Below are positions 1 to 7,240 of a DNA stretch of 8,064 bases, one piece after another. Made by a program: the position numbers and the translations under genes. The first letter of the stretch is position 1, and each line of letters begins with the position of its first letter. The DNA is from UBA6176 sp041688515 (lineage in GTDB: Bacteria > Verrucomicrobiota > Verrucomicrobiia > Limisphaerales > UBA9464), in the NCBI GenBank assembly GCA_041688515.1, contig JBDNHZ010000470.1:1-8064 (forward strand), written 5' to 3'. Below the pieces are notes generated by a model. It was not told the origin of the DNA, did no database searches, and was given only the letters and a program-made list of their open reading frames with translations.

Positions 1-57
1 AAGGGGTGCGGCTGCAGGCGTTGGGACGATGCGGTCGCAGCAGTCCCCTTCTTTTGA

Positions 58-81
58 TTCTGCGTTTCTTTCGGCCAACCG
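58..81 (+). repeat. Left copy of 24-bp dispersed repeat
   Basis: This stretch contains the core TTTCTTTCGGCCAA. It matches 7217-7240 at 22 of 24 positions by direct reading, in the same orientation. Both copies lie in gene-free DNA and both are followed by a 9-bp-unit tract, 42 bases downstream here and 12 bases downstream in the right copy. A pyrimidine-rich stretch precedes both copies, so similarity may extend further left with an indel. The shared order of parts suggests one repeat family rather than chance. Confidence 0.6.
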
Positions 82-123
82 GCTGCTGCGGTCGCGCCGG
101 CATTGAGGAAGGGAACGGGGTTC

Positions 124-150
124 ACCGCAGAGATCGCAGGGGCCGCAGAG
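124..150 (+). repeat. Left 9-bp-unit tract (three units, consensus RMCGCAGRG)
   Basis: There are three head-to-tail 9-bp units: ACCGCAGAG (124-132), ATCGCAGGG (133-141) and GCCGCAGAG (142-150). A degenerate fourth unit (TTCCGCGGAG) follows. The right copy at 7253-7279 has three units in the same order, including the GGG ending of the middle unit, so the two tracts appear homologous. It resembles the intergenic '..CACAGAG..CACAGAG' style repeats I recall from several bacterial phyla; that comparison is from memory. Confidence 0.6.
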
Positions 151-519
151 TTCCGCGGAGCAGGACCGGGACGATGGCTCTGCGTCCTCCGCCCCTTCCC
201 GTCAAGAGGGCGCGAGTTCCGTCCACCCCCGGTCGCCGCTTCGCTGCCCGGATTGGGCGTCCCTCTTCGCGGCTTCGCGTGAGGAATTCTTGCCGACCGG
301 GGCGTGGATGCGTCCAAGGCATTCGCGGATCCCGCGACCAAAGCGGTGGCTGACGCCGCGCGCACTCCAGAACGCTCCGCGAAGCCCGTGGTCGTGGATC
401 GCGGGAAGGTTGCGCATGGAAGCGTGGACTTCCGGATCGAACCTTCGGGGGCCGGGGCCGTGTCCGGCACGCCCTTAAAAACTCTCGATTCAGCGGGGAG
501 TGCTCCGCACAGTGCTCCC

Positions 520-1698
520 ATGATTGTCAGGCCCAAGACGCGTGGTTTCATCTGCATTACGGCTCATCCGGAGGGATGCGCGGCGCATGTGGAACAGTGG
601 GCGGAGTTCATCCGCAAGCAGGGACCCATTGCCAACGCACCGAAGCGCGTGCTGGTGGTGGGGAGTTCGACCGGGTACGGACTCGCCTCGCGGGTGACTG
701 CCGCCTTCGGCGGTGGCGCGGCGACGTTCGGGGTCTATTTCGAGAAGCCCAGTGAACCGGATCGCCTAGGGACGGCCGGTTGGTACAACACCATTGCCTT
801 CGAGCGCTCGGCCCGGGCGGCGGGTCTCTACGCCAAAAGCATCAACGGCGATGCCTTCTCCGATGCGGTCAAACAGCAGGCCATTGATCTGATCCGGGCC
901 GATCTCGGCCAGATCGACCTCCTGATCTACAGCCTCGCATCTCCGCGACGAACGCATCCGAAGACCGGGGTGGTGTCGAAGTCGGTGCTCAAGCCGCTCG
1001 GCGAAGCTTACGCTTCCAAGACGGTCGATACTGACCGGTGGTTGGTGAACCCGGTCGCGATCGAGCCTGCCACCGAGCAGGAGGTGGCCGACACGGTGAC
1101 GGTGATGGGCGGTGAGGATTGGAAGATGTGGGTGGATGCACTGGAGGCGGCGGGAGTGATGGCACCAGGCTTTTCCACGGTGGCGTATTCGTACATCGGG
1201 CCGGATTTGACCTGGGCGATTTACCGGAACGGAACGATCGGCAAGGCGAAGGAAGACCTGGAAAAGACCGCCCATGAACTCCACACCCGTGTAGCGGTCG
1301 GGGGCGGACGCGCGTTTGTCTCGGTGAACAAGGCTCTGGTCACCCAAGCCAGCTCGGCCATCCCCGTCGTCCCGCTCTATATCTCGCTCCTCTATCGCGT
1401 GATGAAGGAGAAGGGCCTGCATGAAGGGTGCATCGAGCAGATGCGACGGTTGTTCGTCCGGCTGTACCAGGATCACCCCACCCCGGTGGATTCCGAGGGC
1501 CGGATCCGGATCGACGACTGGGAAATGCGCGAGGACATCCAGAAGGCGGTCGAAGCGCTCTGGCCACAGGTGACCACCGAAAACCTCCAGCAATTGGCCG
1601 ACACTGCCGGTTACCGGGAAGAGTTCCTCAAACTGTTCGGGTTTGGGCTGCCTGGCATCGACTACGAAGCGGAAACCGAACCGCATTGGGTCGGGTAG
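520..1698 (+). CDS. fabV: FabV-type NADH-dependent enoyl-ACP / trans-2-enoyl-CoA reductase
   Basis: This 392-residue cytoplasmic enzyme reduces the trans-2 double bond of enoyl-ACP or enoyl-CoA with NADH, the last step of fatty-acid elongation. Related Ter enzymes act on crotonyl-CoA. The N-terminus (MIVRPKTRGFICITAHPEGC) is the conserved family start. The dinucleotide-binding loop GSSTGYGLASR lies at about 48-58, and GVYFEKP at 71-77 places an acidic residue (E75) where NADH preference is expected. YSYIGP (223-228) precedes the catalytic Y-x8-K pair, Y235 and K244, the numbering used for characterised FabV enzymes. FGFGLPGIDYEAE closes the C-terminus. The ATG at 520 is chosen because it restores family numbering and usual length (about 400 residues). 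The frame is open back to a GTG at 304, but that 72-residue extension is not FabV-like. The nearest purine-rich motif (GGGGAG, 495-500) is too distant for a normal ribosome site. FabV enzymes are generally less sensitive to triclosan than FabI. Confidence 0.95.
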   Translation: MIVRPKTRGFICITAHPEGCAAHVEQWAEFIRKQGPIANAPKRVLVVGSSTGYGLASRVTAAFGGGAATFGVYFEKPSEPDRLGTAGWYNTIAFERSARAAGLYAKSINGDAFSDAVKQQAIDLIRADLGQIDLLIYSLASPRRTHPKTGVVSKSVLKPLGEAYASKTVDTDRWLVNPVAIEPATEQEVADTVTVMGGEDWKMWVDALEAAGVMAPGFSTVAYSYIGPDLTWAIYRNGTIGKAKEDLEKTAHELHTRVAVGGGRAFVSVNKALVTQASSAIPVVPLYISLLYRVMKEKGLHEGCIEQMRRLFVRLYQDHPTPVDSEGRIRIDDWEMREDIQKAVEALWPQVTTENLQQLADTAGYREEFLKLFGFGLPGIDYEAETEPHWVG

Positions 1699-1703
1699 AG
1701 AGG
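1699..1703 (+). promoter_or_regulatory. Ribosome binding site deciding the AraC-family start
   Basis: AGAGG overlaps the end of the fabV stop codon and lies 5 bases before the GTG at 1709. This spacing supports that GTG over the TTG at 1643 inside fabV. It implies translation of the regulator from a shared fabV transcript. Confidence 0.6.
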
Positions 1704-1708
1704 CGACT

Positions 1709-2665
1709 GTGAAGGGCTGGCAATCCCTGCTGACGACGACTGCCGGGCTGGCTTTCGAGCCGCACGACATCGCGTCCCATCTCGATGGACGAGGGCGCTA
1801 CGATGTGGAACTCGATGACGAATTCCCGTTGTTGATCAAGCTCTTCCATTACACGTCCCGACGACACACGCGGGCTGCTACCTGGCATGATCGGTTGGAG
1901 CTCTTCCTGCCGTTGGATGGGGCGGTACGGTTTCGAATGGGGGAACAAGAGGTCGACCTACGTCAGGGCGAGTTGTTGGTGGTCGACAATCTCAAGTTGC
2001 ATCAGGTGGTGGATTTCCCTGGCTTCGATACGCGGGTGATCGTCATCAGCTTTCGTCCGGAGTTCGTGTACAGCCTGGGTTCCCCGACCCACGACTACGC
2101 CTTTCTGCTCCCGTTTTACTCCAAGGTCGCCCGGCGACCCCACGTCCTCCGCTCGGGAACGGCGGGAGCCGATGAGGTTTATGCAGTTCTGGCGCGACTG
2201 CTGGCCTGCTACACAGCCGGGTCCCGGCAACCCTTTCATCAGGCCGGATCCAAGGCCTTCCTGCTCGAAGTCCTCTATCATCTGGCGTCCCATTTCCGCG
2301 CTTCGGAAGTGGTGAAGTGGGAGTTCATGCGCCAGCAGGAACGGTCGCTGAGCCTGAAGAAAGTTTTCGAACACATCAACGCGGACCCCGCATCCAGGTT
2401 GTCGTTGGTCGCCGCCTCACGATTGGTGGGGATGACTCCTCCGCAGTTCATGAAGACCTTCAAGCAGGTCGCCGGGATGACCCTGGTCGCCTATCTCAAC
2501 CACGTGCGTCTTGGCCGTGCGGCCCGGTTGCTTCGGGAGACGACGCACTCGATCGCCGACATCGCCAGCGAGGCGGGTTTTTCGGACCAGAGCTACTTTG
2601 ACAGGCGCTTCAAGCGGGGTTTCGGAGTCACTCCCAAGGAGTTCCGGTCCGACGCCGGTCGGTGA
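1709..2665 (+). CDS. AraC/XylS-family transcriptional regulator with N-terminal cupin domain
   Basis: This 318-residue protein is a probable DNA-binding transcription factor. Residues about 40-120 form the cupin-like AraC ligand-binding region, with LELFLPLDGAVRFRMG (63-78), RQGELLVVD (85-93) and LHQVVDFPG (97-105). Residues about 215-316 form the double helix-turn-helix. The first helix-turn-helix region contains SRLSLVAASRLVGMTPPQFM (229-248). The second contains SIADIASEAGFSDQSYFDRR (281-300), followed by FKRGFGVTPKEFR, a near-perfect AraC signature. The GTG start is preferred for its ribosome site; a TTG at 1643 would add 22 residues and overlap fabV. Only 10 bases separate it from fabV, so the two are probably co-transcribed. 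The inducer is unknown: cupin AraC proteins often sense sugars, but nothing here identifies the ligand. The target could be its own operon, the PSD1-DUF1501 unit downstream, or a distant gene. Confidence 0.92.
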   Translation: MKGWQSLLTTTAGLAFEPHDIASHLDGRGRYDVELDDEFPLLIKLFHYTSRRHTRAATWHDRLELFLPLDGAVRFRMGEQEVDLRQGELLVVDNLKLHQVVDFPGFDTRVIVISFRPEFVYSLGSPTHDYAFLLPFYSKVARRPHVLRSGTAGADEVYAVLARLLACYTAGSRQPFHQAGSKAFLLEVLYHLASHFRASEVVKWEFMRQQERSLSLKKVFEHINADPASRLSLVAASRLVGMTPPQFMKTFKQVAGMTLVAYLNHVRLGRAARLLRETTHSIADIASEAGFSDQSYFDRRFKRGFGVTPKEFRSDAGR

Positions 2666-2769
2666 ATTCTGACCAAAAGGTTTCGCCATCCCGTTCTAGT
2701 GAAAGAGGCGCGACGGAGACATGATCTTCTCCATGCTCCCTTTCACGAAGAGACGACGGTAGATCCGCC
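2666..2769. promoter_or_regulatory. Intergenic gap, possible control region of the PSD1 unit
   Basis: This 104-base gap separates the regulator gene from the PSD1 gene and is the likeliest place for the latter's promoter. It contains a 7-bp inverted repeat, GTGAAAG (2699-2705) and CTTTCAC (2740-2746). It also contains an imperfect direct repeat, AAGAGGCGCGACGG (2703-2716) against AAGAGACGACGG (2748-2759). Either could be an operator, but the arms are short enough to arise by chance. No -35/-10 pair with normal spacing and no rho-independent terminator for the regulator gene were found. The ribosome site before the ATG at 2770 is weak. Confidence 0.35.
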
Positions 2770-5676
2770 ATGATCCGGGTTTTCTTCATCGTTGTCCTCT
2801 ACTCCGGCCTCCTGACCATTCCTCTGGCCGCGGACGCCGTGTTGCTCCGGGCGCTCAACCTGAACGGCCCGCCGTTGCGGATCGAGGGGCATGACTGGGA
2901 GGGAACCAACGCCCCCGACCTCAAGATCGAGGGCAAGCGGTTCGAGAATCAGGCGGTTGGCTTGAAGCCGGCCACCGATCCGGAGCGCGCCCGAATGATC
3001 CGCAGCAGCGTCTGGGGCAGTCGGGTGGACGTCTCGGTGGGCGGCCTGCCTGCCGAGGAGTGCCAGGTCTTGGTGTACGTCTGGGAAGACAACCACAGCG
3101 AACAGTTCGATCTGCTGGTGAACGATCGTCCCGTTCTGGAGAGATTTCACAGCGGCGCTGCCGGTGCCTGGAAGCGACTCGGTCCGTGGCGGGTCAAGCC
3201 TGCGGATGGAACGGTGAAGATCTCCGCACGCACTCCCAGTCACGGTGCCGCCAATCTGTCCGGCATCGAAGTGTGGAGTGGTGTCGGGGAGATTCCCGGG
3301 CCGATTCAGACCCCATTTGCCACGGCGCTTTCACCCGAGCAGTCCGCATTCTTCGAAGCCCGGGTTCGGCCAGTGCTCGTCGAGTTCTGCTACGAATGCC
3401 ACAGCGCCGACGCGAAAAAGATCAAGGGAGGCTTGGTTCTCGATTCCCGTGCCGGCGTGATCCGCGGCGGAGACAACGGTCCGGTGATCGTGCCTGCACA
3501 ACCGGAGGCCAGCCTGTTGATCCAGGCCATCCGGCATGGCGACCCCGATCTGGCGATGCCACCCCGCAAAAAACTGTCGGATCCGGCCATCGCCGATCTG
3601 GAGAATTGGGTGCGGATGGGGGCTCCCGACCCACGAACGGAAGCCCCGGCTACCGCTGGCGGGGTCAAGAGCGGCATTGATTGGAATCTGGGTCGGCAAT
3701 GGTGGTCCTTCCGCCCCTTGAGCGAGTCGCCGGCGCCCGTGGTCCGGCAGGCGAACTGGCCCGCCAATGATCTCGATCGGTTCATCCTGGCGCGGTTGGA
3801 AAAGGACGGGTTGAAGCCGGCGGCGGATGCCGACCGACGCACGCTGATCCGGCGCGTGACGTTTGATCTCACGGGTCTGCCGCCCACCCCGGCGGAGGTG
3901 GACACCTTTCTCGCCGATGAATCCCCCGCGGCGTTTGCCCGGGTCGTGGATCGTCTGTTGGCCTCTCCGCAGTATGGGGAACGCTGGGGACGTCACTGGC
4001 TGGATGTGGTCCGCTATGCGGATACGGCCGGGGACAACTCCGACTTTCCCATCCCGCAGATGTATCGGTACCGGGATTGGGTCATTGGCGCGTTCAATCG
4101 GGATCTGCCCTATGACCAGTTTGTGCGCGAGCAACTCGCCGGGGATCTGTTGCCGGGTGCAACGCCGGAGGAGACGAAGTCACGGATCATTGCCACCGGC
4201 TATATCGCCAATGCCCGGCGCTTCGGCTCGCGGGTGGAGGATTATCCCCAGCACCTGACCATCGAAGATACCATCGACAATCTCGGTCGCGCCTTTCTCG
4301 GACTGACCGTGAGCTGCGCCCGCTGTCACGATCATAAGTTCGATCCCATTTCCGCCGCGGATTACTACGCCCTCTACGGATTCTTCCAGAGCACCCGATA
4401 TCCCTGGCCAGGGATCGAACTCGAGCAACGTCAGCGCGACCTGGTTCCGCTCGTCGAACCCGCCCGTCTGGCCGAGGCCGAGGGCGCGCGAACGGCCCGA
4501 GATGCCGAGAAGCGTCGCCTCGGAAAGGAGCTTCAGAAGCTCCGAGATTCGCTCAAGGACAAGTCCGGTGATGAAAAGAAGTCCGTCGAGGCCACAATCA
4601 AGGAGGCCGAGCAGGGCTTGTCCCGATTCCTCTCCACGCCGCTCCCCTTCGAGATGGCCTATGCCGTTGCCGAATCCGGAAAGGCCGTCGATGCGGCCAT
4701 CCAGATCAAGGGCGATCCTGCCAAGCCCGGTGCGGTGGTCGGCCGACGATTCCTGACCGTCCTGGGGGGGCAGCAACTGCCGGTTCATCAGGGACAGAGT
4801 GGGCGATTGGAGTTGGCGGGATGGATCACGGATCCGCGCAATCCGCTGACCGCACGCGTTCTGGTCAACCGCATCTGGCTGCAACATTTCGGCAAGGGTC
4901 TTGTTCCAACCCCCAATGATTTTGGCAAACAGGGCAAACCTTCCACGCATCCGGAGTTGCTCGACTGGTTGGCCCGGCGGTTCGTCGTTTCCGGGTGGTC
5001 CATCAAGGCGCTGCACCGGACAATCCTGCTCTCCCGCACCTACCAGCTTGCCGGGATGAGGGAGGACGACGCGATCCTGCGCGACCCCAACAACCAGCTC
5101 TACGCCTCGTTTCCGCGCCGTCGTTTGGATGCCGAATCCCTCCGCGACGCATTGCTCGTCCTCGGCGGCAACCTGGACTCCACCCCGGCGGCCGGCCATC
5201 CGTTTCCTCCAGAGAGCGAGTGGAAGTTCACCCAACACAATCCCTTCAAGGCCGTCTATGATTCGAAGCGTCGCAGTGCCTATCTCATGACCCAGCGGAT
5301 CCAACGGCATCCGTACCTGGCCATCTTCGACGGTGCCGATCCTTCGGCCAGTACCGCCGTCCGCACTTCGAGCACGACGCCATTGCAGGCGCTCTTCCTG
5401 TTGAACGATCCGTTCGTCCATGAGCAGGCCCGGGAGTTCGCCAAGCGCATCGTCGGATCCGCGAAGGATGAGCCCGGCCGTATCCAATTCGCCTACCGTT
5501 CCGCGCTCGGTCGGCCCGCAGACGGAGCCGAGTTGGACCAGTGCCGCACTTTCCTGAAATCAGCCCAAGCCCGCCTCGCCGAATCCGGCACCGCCCCGGA
5601 GCAGCTTGAAGGCGAATCCTGGCAGGCCCTGGTCCGCGCGCTCCTGCGGTTGAACGAATTCGTCTACTTGGATTGA
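2770..5676 (+). CDS. Exported PSD1 / planctomycete cytochrome c-type protein (DUF1549 + DUF1553)
   Basis: This 968-residue protein begins with a Sec-type signal peptide (residues 1 to about 22, cleavage near LAADA). Residues about 25-170 look like a beta-sandwich of malectin or carbohydrate-binding type (ALNLNGPPLRIEGHDWEG ... LSGIEVWSG). A cytochrome c-like PSCyt1 domain spans about 185-290, with haem motif CYECH (207-211) and MPP (263-265) as possible axial methionine. DUF1549 covers about 310-540, with WGRHWLDVVRYADTAGDNSD (406-425) and second haem motif CARCH (516-520) in SCARCHDHKFDPI. A lysine/glutamate-rich, probably coiled-coil segment lies at about 563-618. DUF1553/PSD1 runs from about 675 to the end (NPLTARVLVNRIWLQHFGKG; TPLQALFLLNDPFVHEQA). 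All expected blocks are present and the length is normal, so it appears intact. The family's biochemistry is not established. The two CxxCH motifs suggest covalent haem and electron transfer outside the cytoplasm. It probably acts with the DUF1501 protein 64 bases downstream. Confidence 0.93.
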   Translation: MIRVFFIVVLYSGLLTIPLAADAVLLRALNLNGPPLRIEGHDWEGTNAPDLKIEGKRFENQAVGLKPATDPERARMIRSSVWGSRVDVSVGGLPAEECQVLVYVWEDNHSEQFDLLVNDRPVLERFHSGAAGAWKRLGPWRVKPADGTVKISARTPSHGAANLSGIEVWSGVGEIPGPIQTPFATALSPEQSAFFEARVRPVLVEFCYECHSADAKKIKGGLVLDSRAGVIRGGDNGPVIVPAQPEASLLIQAIRHGDPDLAMPPRKKLSDPAIADLENWVRMGAPDPRTEAPATAGGVKSGIDWNLGRQWWSFRPLSESPAPVVRQANWPANDLDRFILARLEKDGLKPAADADRRTLIRRVTFDLTGLPPTPAEVDTFLADESPAAFARVVDRLLASPQYGERWGRHWLDVVRYADTAGDNSDFPIPQMYRYRDWVIGAFNRDLPYDQFVREQLAGDLLPGATPEETKSRIIATGYIANARRFGSRVEDYPQHLTIEDTIDNLGRAFLGLTVSCARCHDHKFDPISAADYYALYGFFQSTRYPWPGIELEQRQRDLVPLVEPARLAEAEGARTARDAEKRRLGKELQKLRDSLKDKSGDEKKSVEATIKEAEQGLSRFLSTPLPFEMAYAVAESGKAVDAAIQIKGDPAKPGAVVGRRFLTVLGGQQLPVHQGQSGRLELAGWITDPRNPLTARVLVNRIWLQHFGKGLVPTPNDFGKQGKPSTHPELLDWLARRFVVSGWSIKALHRTILLSRTYQLAGMREDDAILRDPNNQLYASFPRRRLDAESLRDALLVLGGNLDSTPAAGHPFPPESEWKFTQHNPFKAVYDSKRRSAYLMTQRIQRHPYLAIFDGADPSASTAVRTSSTTPLQALFLLNDPFVHEQAREFAKRIVGSAKDEPGRIQFAYRSALGRPADGAELDQCRTFLKSAQARLAESGTAPEQLEGESWQALVRALLRLNEFVYLD

Positions 5677-5740
5677 GCAGGATCAGGACAATATCCGGGC
5701 AGAATCAAAGCCGACACGGATCCAATTCCAATCGAACGAG

Positions 5741-7156
5741 ATGATGAACCCTTTCACACCCTCTGCGGTCTCCATGAATCTGCGGGAGCGCTTCACCCGC
5801 CGTGAAGTCATCCGGTCACTCGTCGGCTCGTCGTTGCTGTTGCCCGGTCTCGTTTCAAATCTGTTGGCGGAGGATGCCGCACCCGATCCGCTGGCTCCCC
5901 GACCGACTCATTTCCCGGCCAAGGCCAAGCGCGTCATCTTCATCTTCTCCAACGGCGGCGTGTCGCACATGGACACGTTTGACCACAAACCCAGGCTCTT
6001 CGCCGCTGACGGAAAGACGATGGGGGTTGGCGGCGGTCTGTCGAACCAGCAGCGGCGGTTGCTCCGGCCCGGCTGGGATTTCAAACCGGGCGGTAAATGC
6101 GGGACGATGGTCAGCGACCTTTTCCCGCATCTCCGCGAGTGCATGGACGACGTCTGTCTCATCAAGTCGATGAAGTCCGATGACAACGAACATTACCAGG
6201 CCACGCTGGGCATCCACACCGGCTCCTTCTTTTTCTCCCGACCCAGCATCGGATCGTGGATCAGCTACGGGTTGGGTACGCTCAACCGGAACCTTCCTTC
6301 CTTCGTCGCCATTTCGGCGGGATCGCCGTATGCCGGCACCCAGATCTTCAACAACGATTTCCTGCCCGCCTACCATCAGGGCGTTCGTGTCGTGCCCGGG
6401 AAGGAACCTATATCAAATCTGGACCGACGAACCCGGACCGGCGCGGTTCAGGAATTGGAACTGGGATTGTCGGGGGCGTTGAATCAACGCCATCTTCAGG
6501 CTCACGGCCACGACAGCGAACTCGCCGCCCGGATCCGCACCTTCGAGACGGCCTTCCACATGCAGACCGAGGCGAAGGAGATCTTCGACCTGTCCCAGGA
6601 GTCCGACGCCACCCTTGCGCTCTACGGCATGAAACGCGGTCAGACCGACGGCTTCGGTTGGCCGTGCCTGGTGGGTCGCAGGTTGGTGGAGCGCGGAGTT
6701 CGCTTCGTTGAACTCGTGGACGGAAGTTCCAGCCACAACTGGGATCAGCACGGGGACATGGCCGAGCACGCCAAACATGCAAAGAACCTCGACCAACCCG
6801 TTGCGGGCCTGCTCAAGGACCTGAAACAACGGGGCATGCTCGACGACACGCTGGTCGTATGGACAACCGAGTTCGGGCGAACGCCCGGCGTTGATGGCGA
6901 CAAGGGCCGCGGCCATCACAGCGCCTGCTATTCCTCCTGGCTCGCCGGCGCGGGGGTGAAGGCCGGCTTCAGCTATGGCAGCACCGACGACATCGGAGCC
7001 GCCGTGGCGGAGAACCGGGTTCACGTGCACGATTTCCACGCCACCCTCCTGCACCTGCTCGGCATGGATCATGAAAGGCTCACCTTCCGCCACGGCGGAC
7101 GCGACTACCGCCTGACCGATGTCCACGGCGAGGTCGTCCAGGCTCTGCTGGCCTAG
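5741..7156 (+). CDS. DUF1501 protein with probable Tat signal
   Basis: This 471-residue protein belongs to DUF1501, regarded as related to the alkaline-phosphatase/sulfatase superfamily. The N-terminus carries FTRREVIRSLVGSSLLLPGL (18-37), a twin-arginine signal (R20-R21) followed by a hydrophobic stretch and a likely cleavage site near LLAEDA. Family blocks follow in order: KRVIFIFSNGGVSHMDTFDH (63-82), VSDLFPHLRECMDDVCLIKS (124-143), SHNWDQHGDMAEHAKHAKNL (331-350), VVWTTEFGRTPG (372-383), GRGHHSACYSSWLAGAGVKA (389-408) and HVHDFHATLLHLLGMDHERL (428-447). Conserved Asp, His and Glu in these blocks are candidate metal ligands. Two adjacent ATGs (5741, 5744) and a third at 5774 are possible starts; 5774 would give a more typical Tat n-region (MNLRERFTRREV), so the start is uncertain by up to 11 residues. 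Tat export suggests folding, perhaps with metal, before export. No enzymatic activity is firmly known for the family. It probably forms an operon with the PSD1 gene. Confidence 0.93.
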   Translation: MMNPFTPSAVSMNLRERFTRREVIRSLVGSSLLLPGLVSNLLAEDAAPDPLAPRPTHFPAKAKRVIFIFSNGGVSHMDTFDHKPRLFAADGKTMGVGGGLSNQQRRLLRPGWDFKPGGKCGTMVSDLFPHLRECMDDVCLIKSMKSDDNEHYQATLGIHTGSFFFSRPSIGSWISYGLGTLNRNLPSFVAISAGSPYAGTQIFNNDFLPAYHQGVRVVPGKEPISNLDRRTRTGAVQELELGLSGALNQRHLQAHGHDSELAARIRTFETAFHMQTEAKEIFDLSQESDATLALYGMKRGQTDGFGWPCLVGRRLVERGVRFVELVDGSSSHNWDQHGDMAEHAKHAKNLDQPVAGLLKDLKQRGMLDDTLVVWTTEFGRTPGVDGDKGRGHHSACYSSWLAGAGVKAGFSYGSTDDIGAAVAENRVHVHDFHATLLHLLGMDHERLTFRHGGRDYRLTDVHGEVVQALLA

Positions 7157-7216
7157 GTCTTTCCGCGGATCCTGCTCCCGCAAACAGTTTACGACGGATC
7201 CGTTGCCTCTTTCGCC

Positions 7217-7240
7217 TTCTGTGTTTCTTTCGGCCAATCG
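7217..7240 (+). repeat. Right copy of 24-bp dispersed repeat
   Basis: This stretch shares the core TTTCTTTCGGCCAA... with 58-81, with two mismatches in 24 bases (C/T at the sixth position, C/T near the right end). It overlaps the left arm of a 13-bp imperfect inverted repeat (7223-7235 with 7285-7297), which has no clear counterpart around the left copy. Confidence 0.6.

Larger units (their letters stand above)
1..519. other. Gene-free region upstream of fabV
   Basis: No recognisable protein or RNA gene is visible here. The short open frames on both strands have arginine- and proline-rich translations typical of read-through of GC-rich non-coding DNA. The region carries a 24-bp repeat (58-81), a 9-bp-unit tract (124-150) and a CTTCGCG doublet (264-281). 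The fabV frame stays open upstream of its chosen start, back to a stop at 280-282, but that extension does not resemble the FabV family. An AT-rich patch at 475-482 (CTTAAAAA) is the only local dip in GC and could belong to a promoter, but no convincing paired -35/-10 boxes can be assigned. Confidence 0.6.

Noticed and set aside
204..267. AAGAGGG/CCCTCTT inverted repeat (204-210, 261-267)
   Set aside because: Seven-base arms around a 50-base loop in GC-rich DNA are expected by chance and nothing else supports a function.
1643..1708. Earlier TTG start for the AraC-family gene
   Set aside because: It lies inside fabV, has no ribosome site, and the added residues are only the out-of-frame reading of the conserved FabV C-terminus. 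The GTG at 1709 has a well-placed AGAGG.
766..1770. 334-codon minus-strand open frame opposite fabV
   Set aside because: It is antisense to a fully conserved enzyme gene, its translation shows no recognisable motif, and long antisense frames are common in GC-rich genes.
4764..4770. Run of seven G in the PSD1 gene as a phase-variation or frameshift site
   Set aside because: The frame is intact on both sides and conserved blocks continue. A single short run without other evidence is insufficient.
4180..5487. 435-codon minus-strand open frame opposite the PSD1 gene
   Set aside because: The + strand here encodes conserved DUF1549/DUF1553 blocks. The antisense translation has no signal, domain or repeat and is a codon-usage shadow.
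7166..7202. CGGATCC/GGATCCG inverted repeat as a terminator for the DUF1501 gene
   Set aside because: The stem is 7 bp with a 23-base loop and no T-run. It is better explained by the general abundance of this word in the window.
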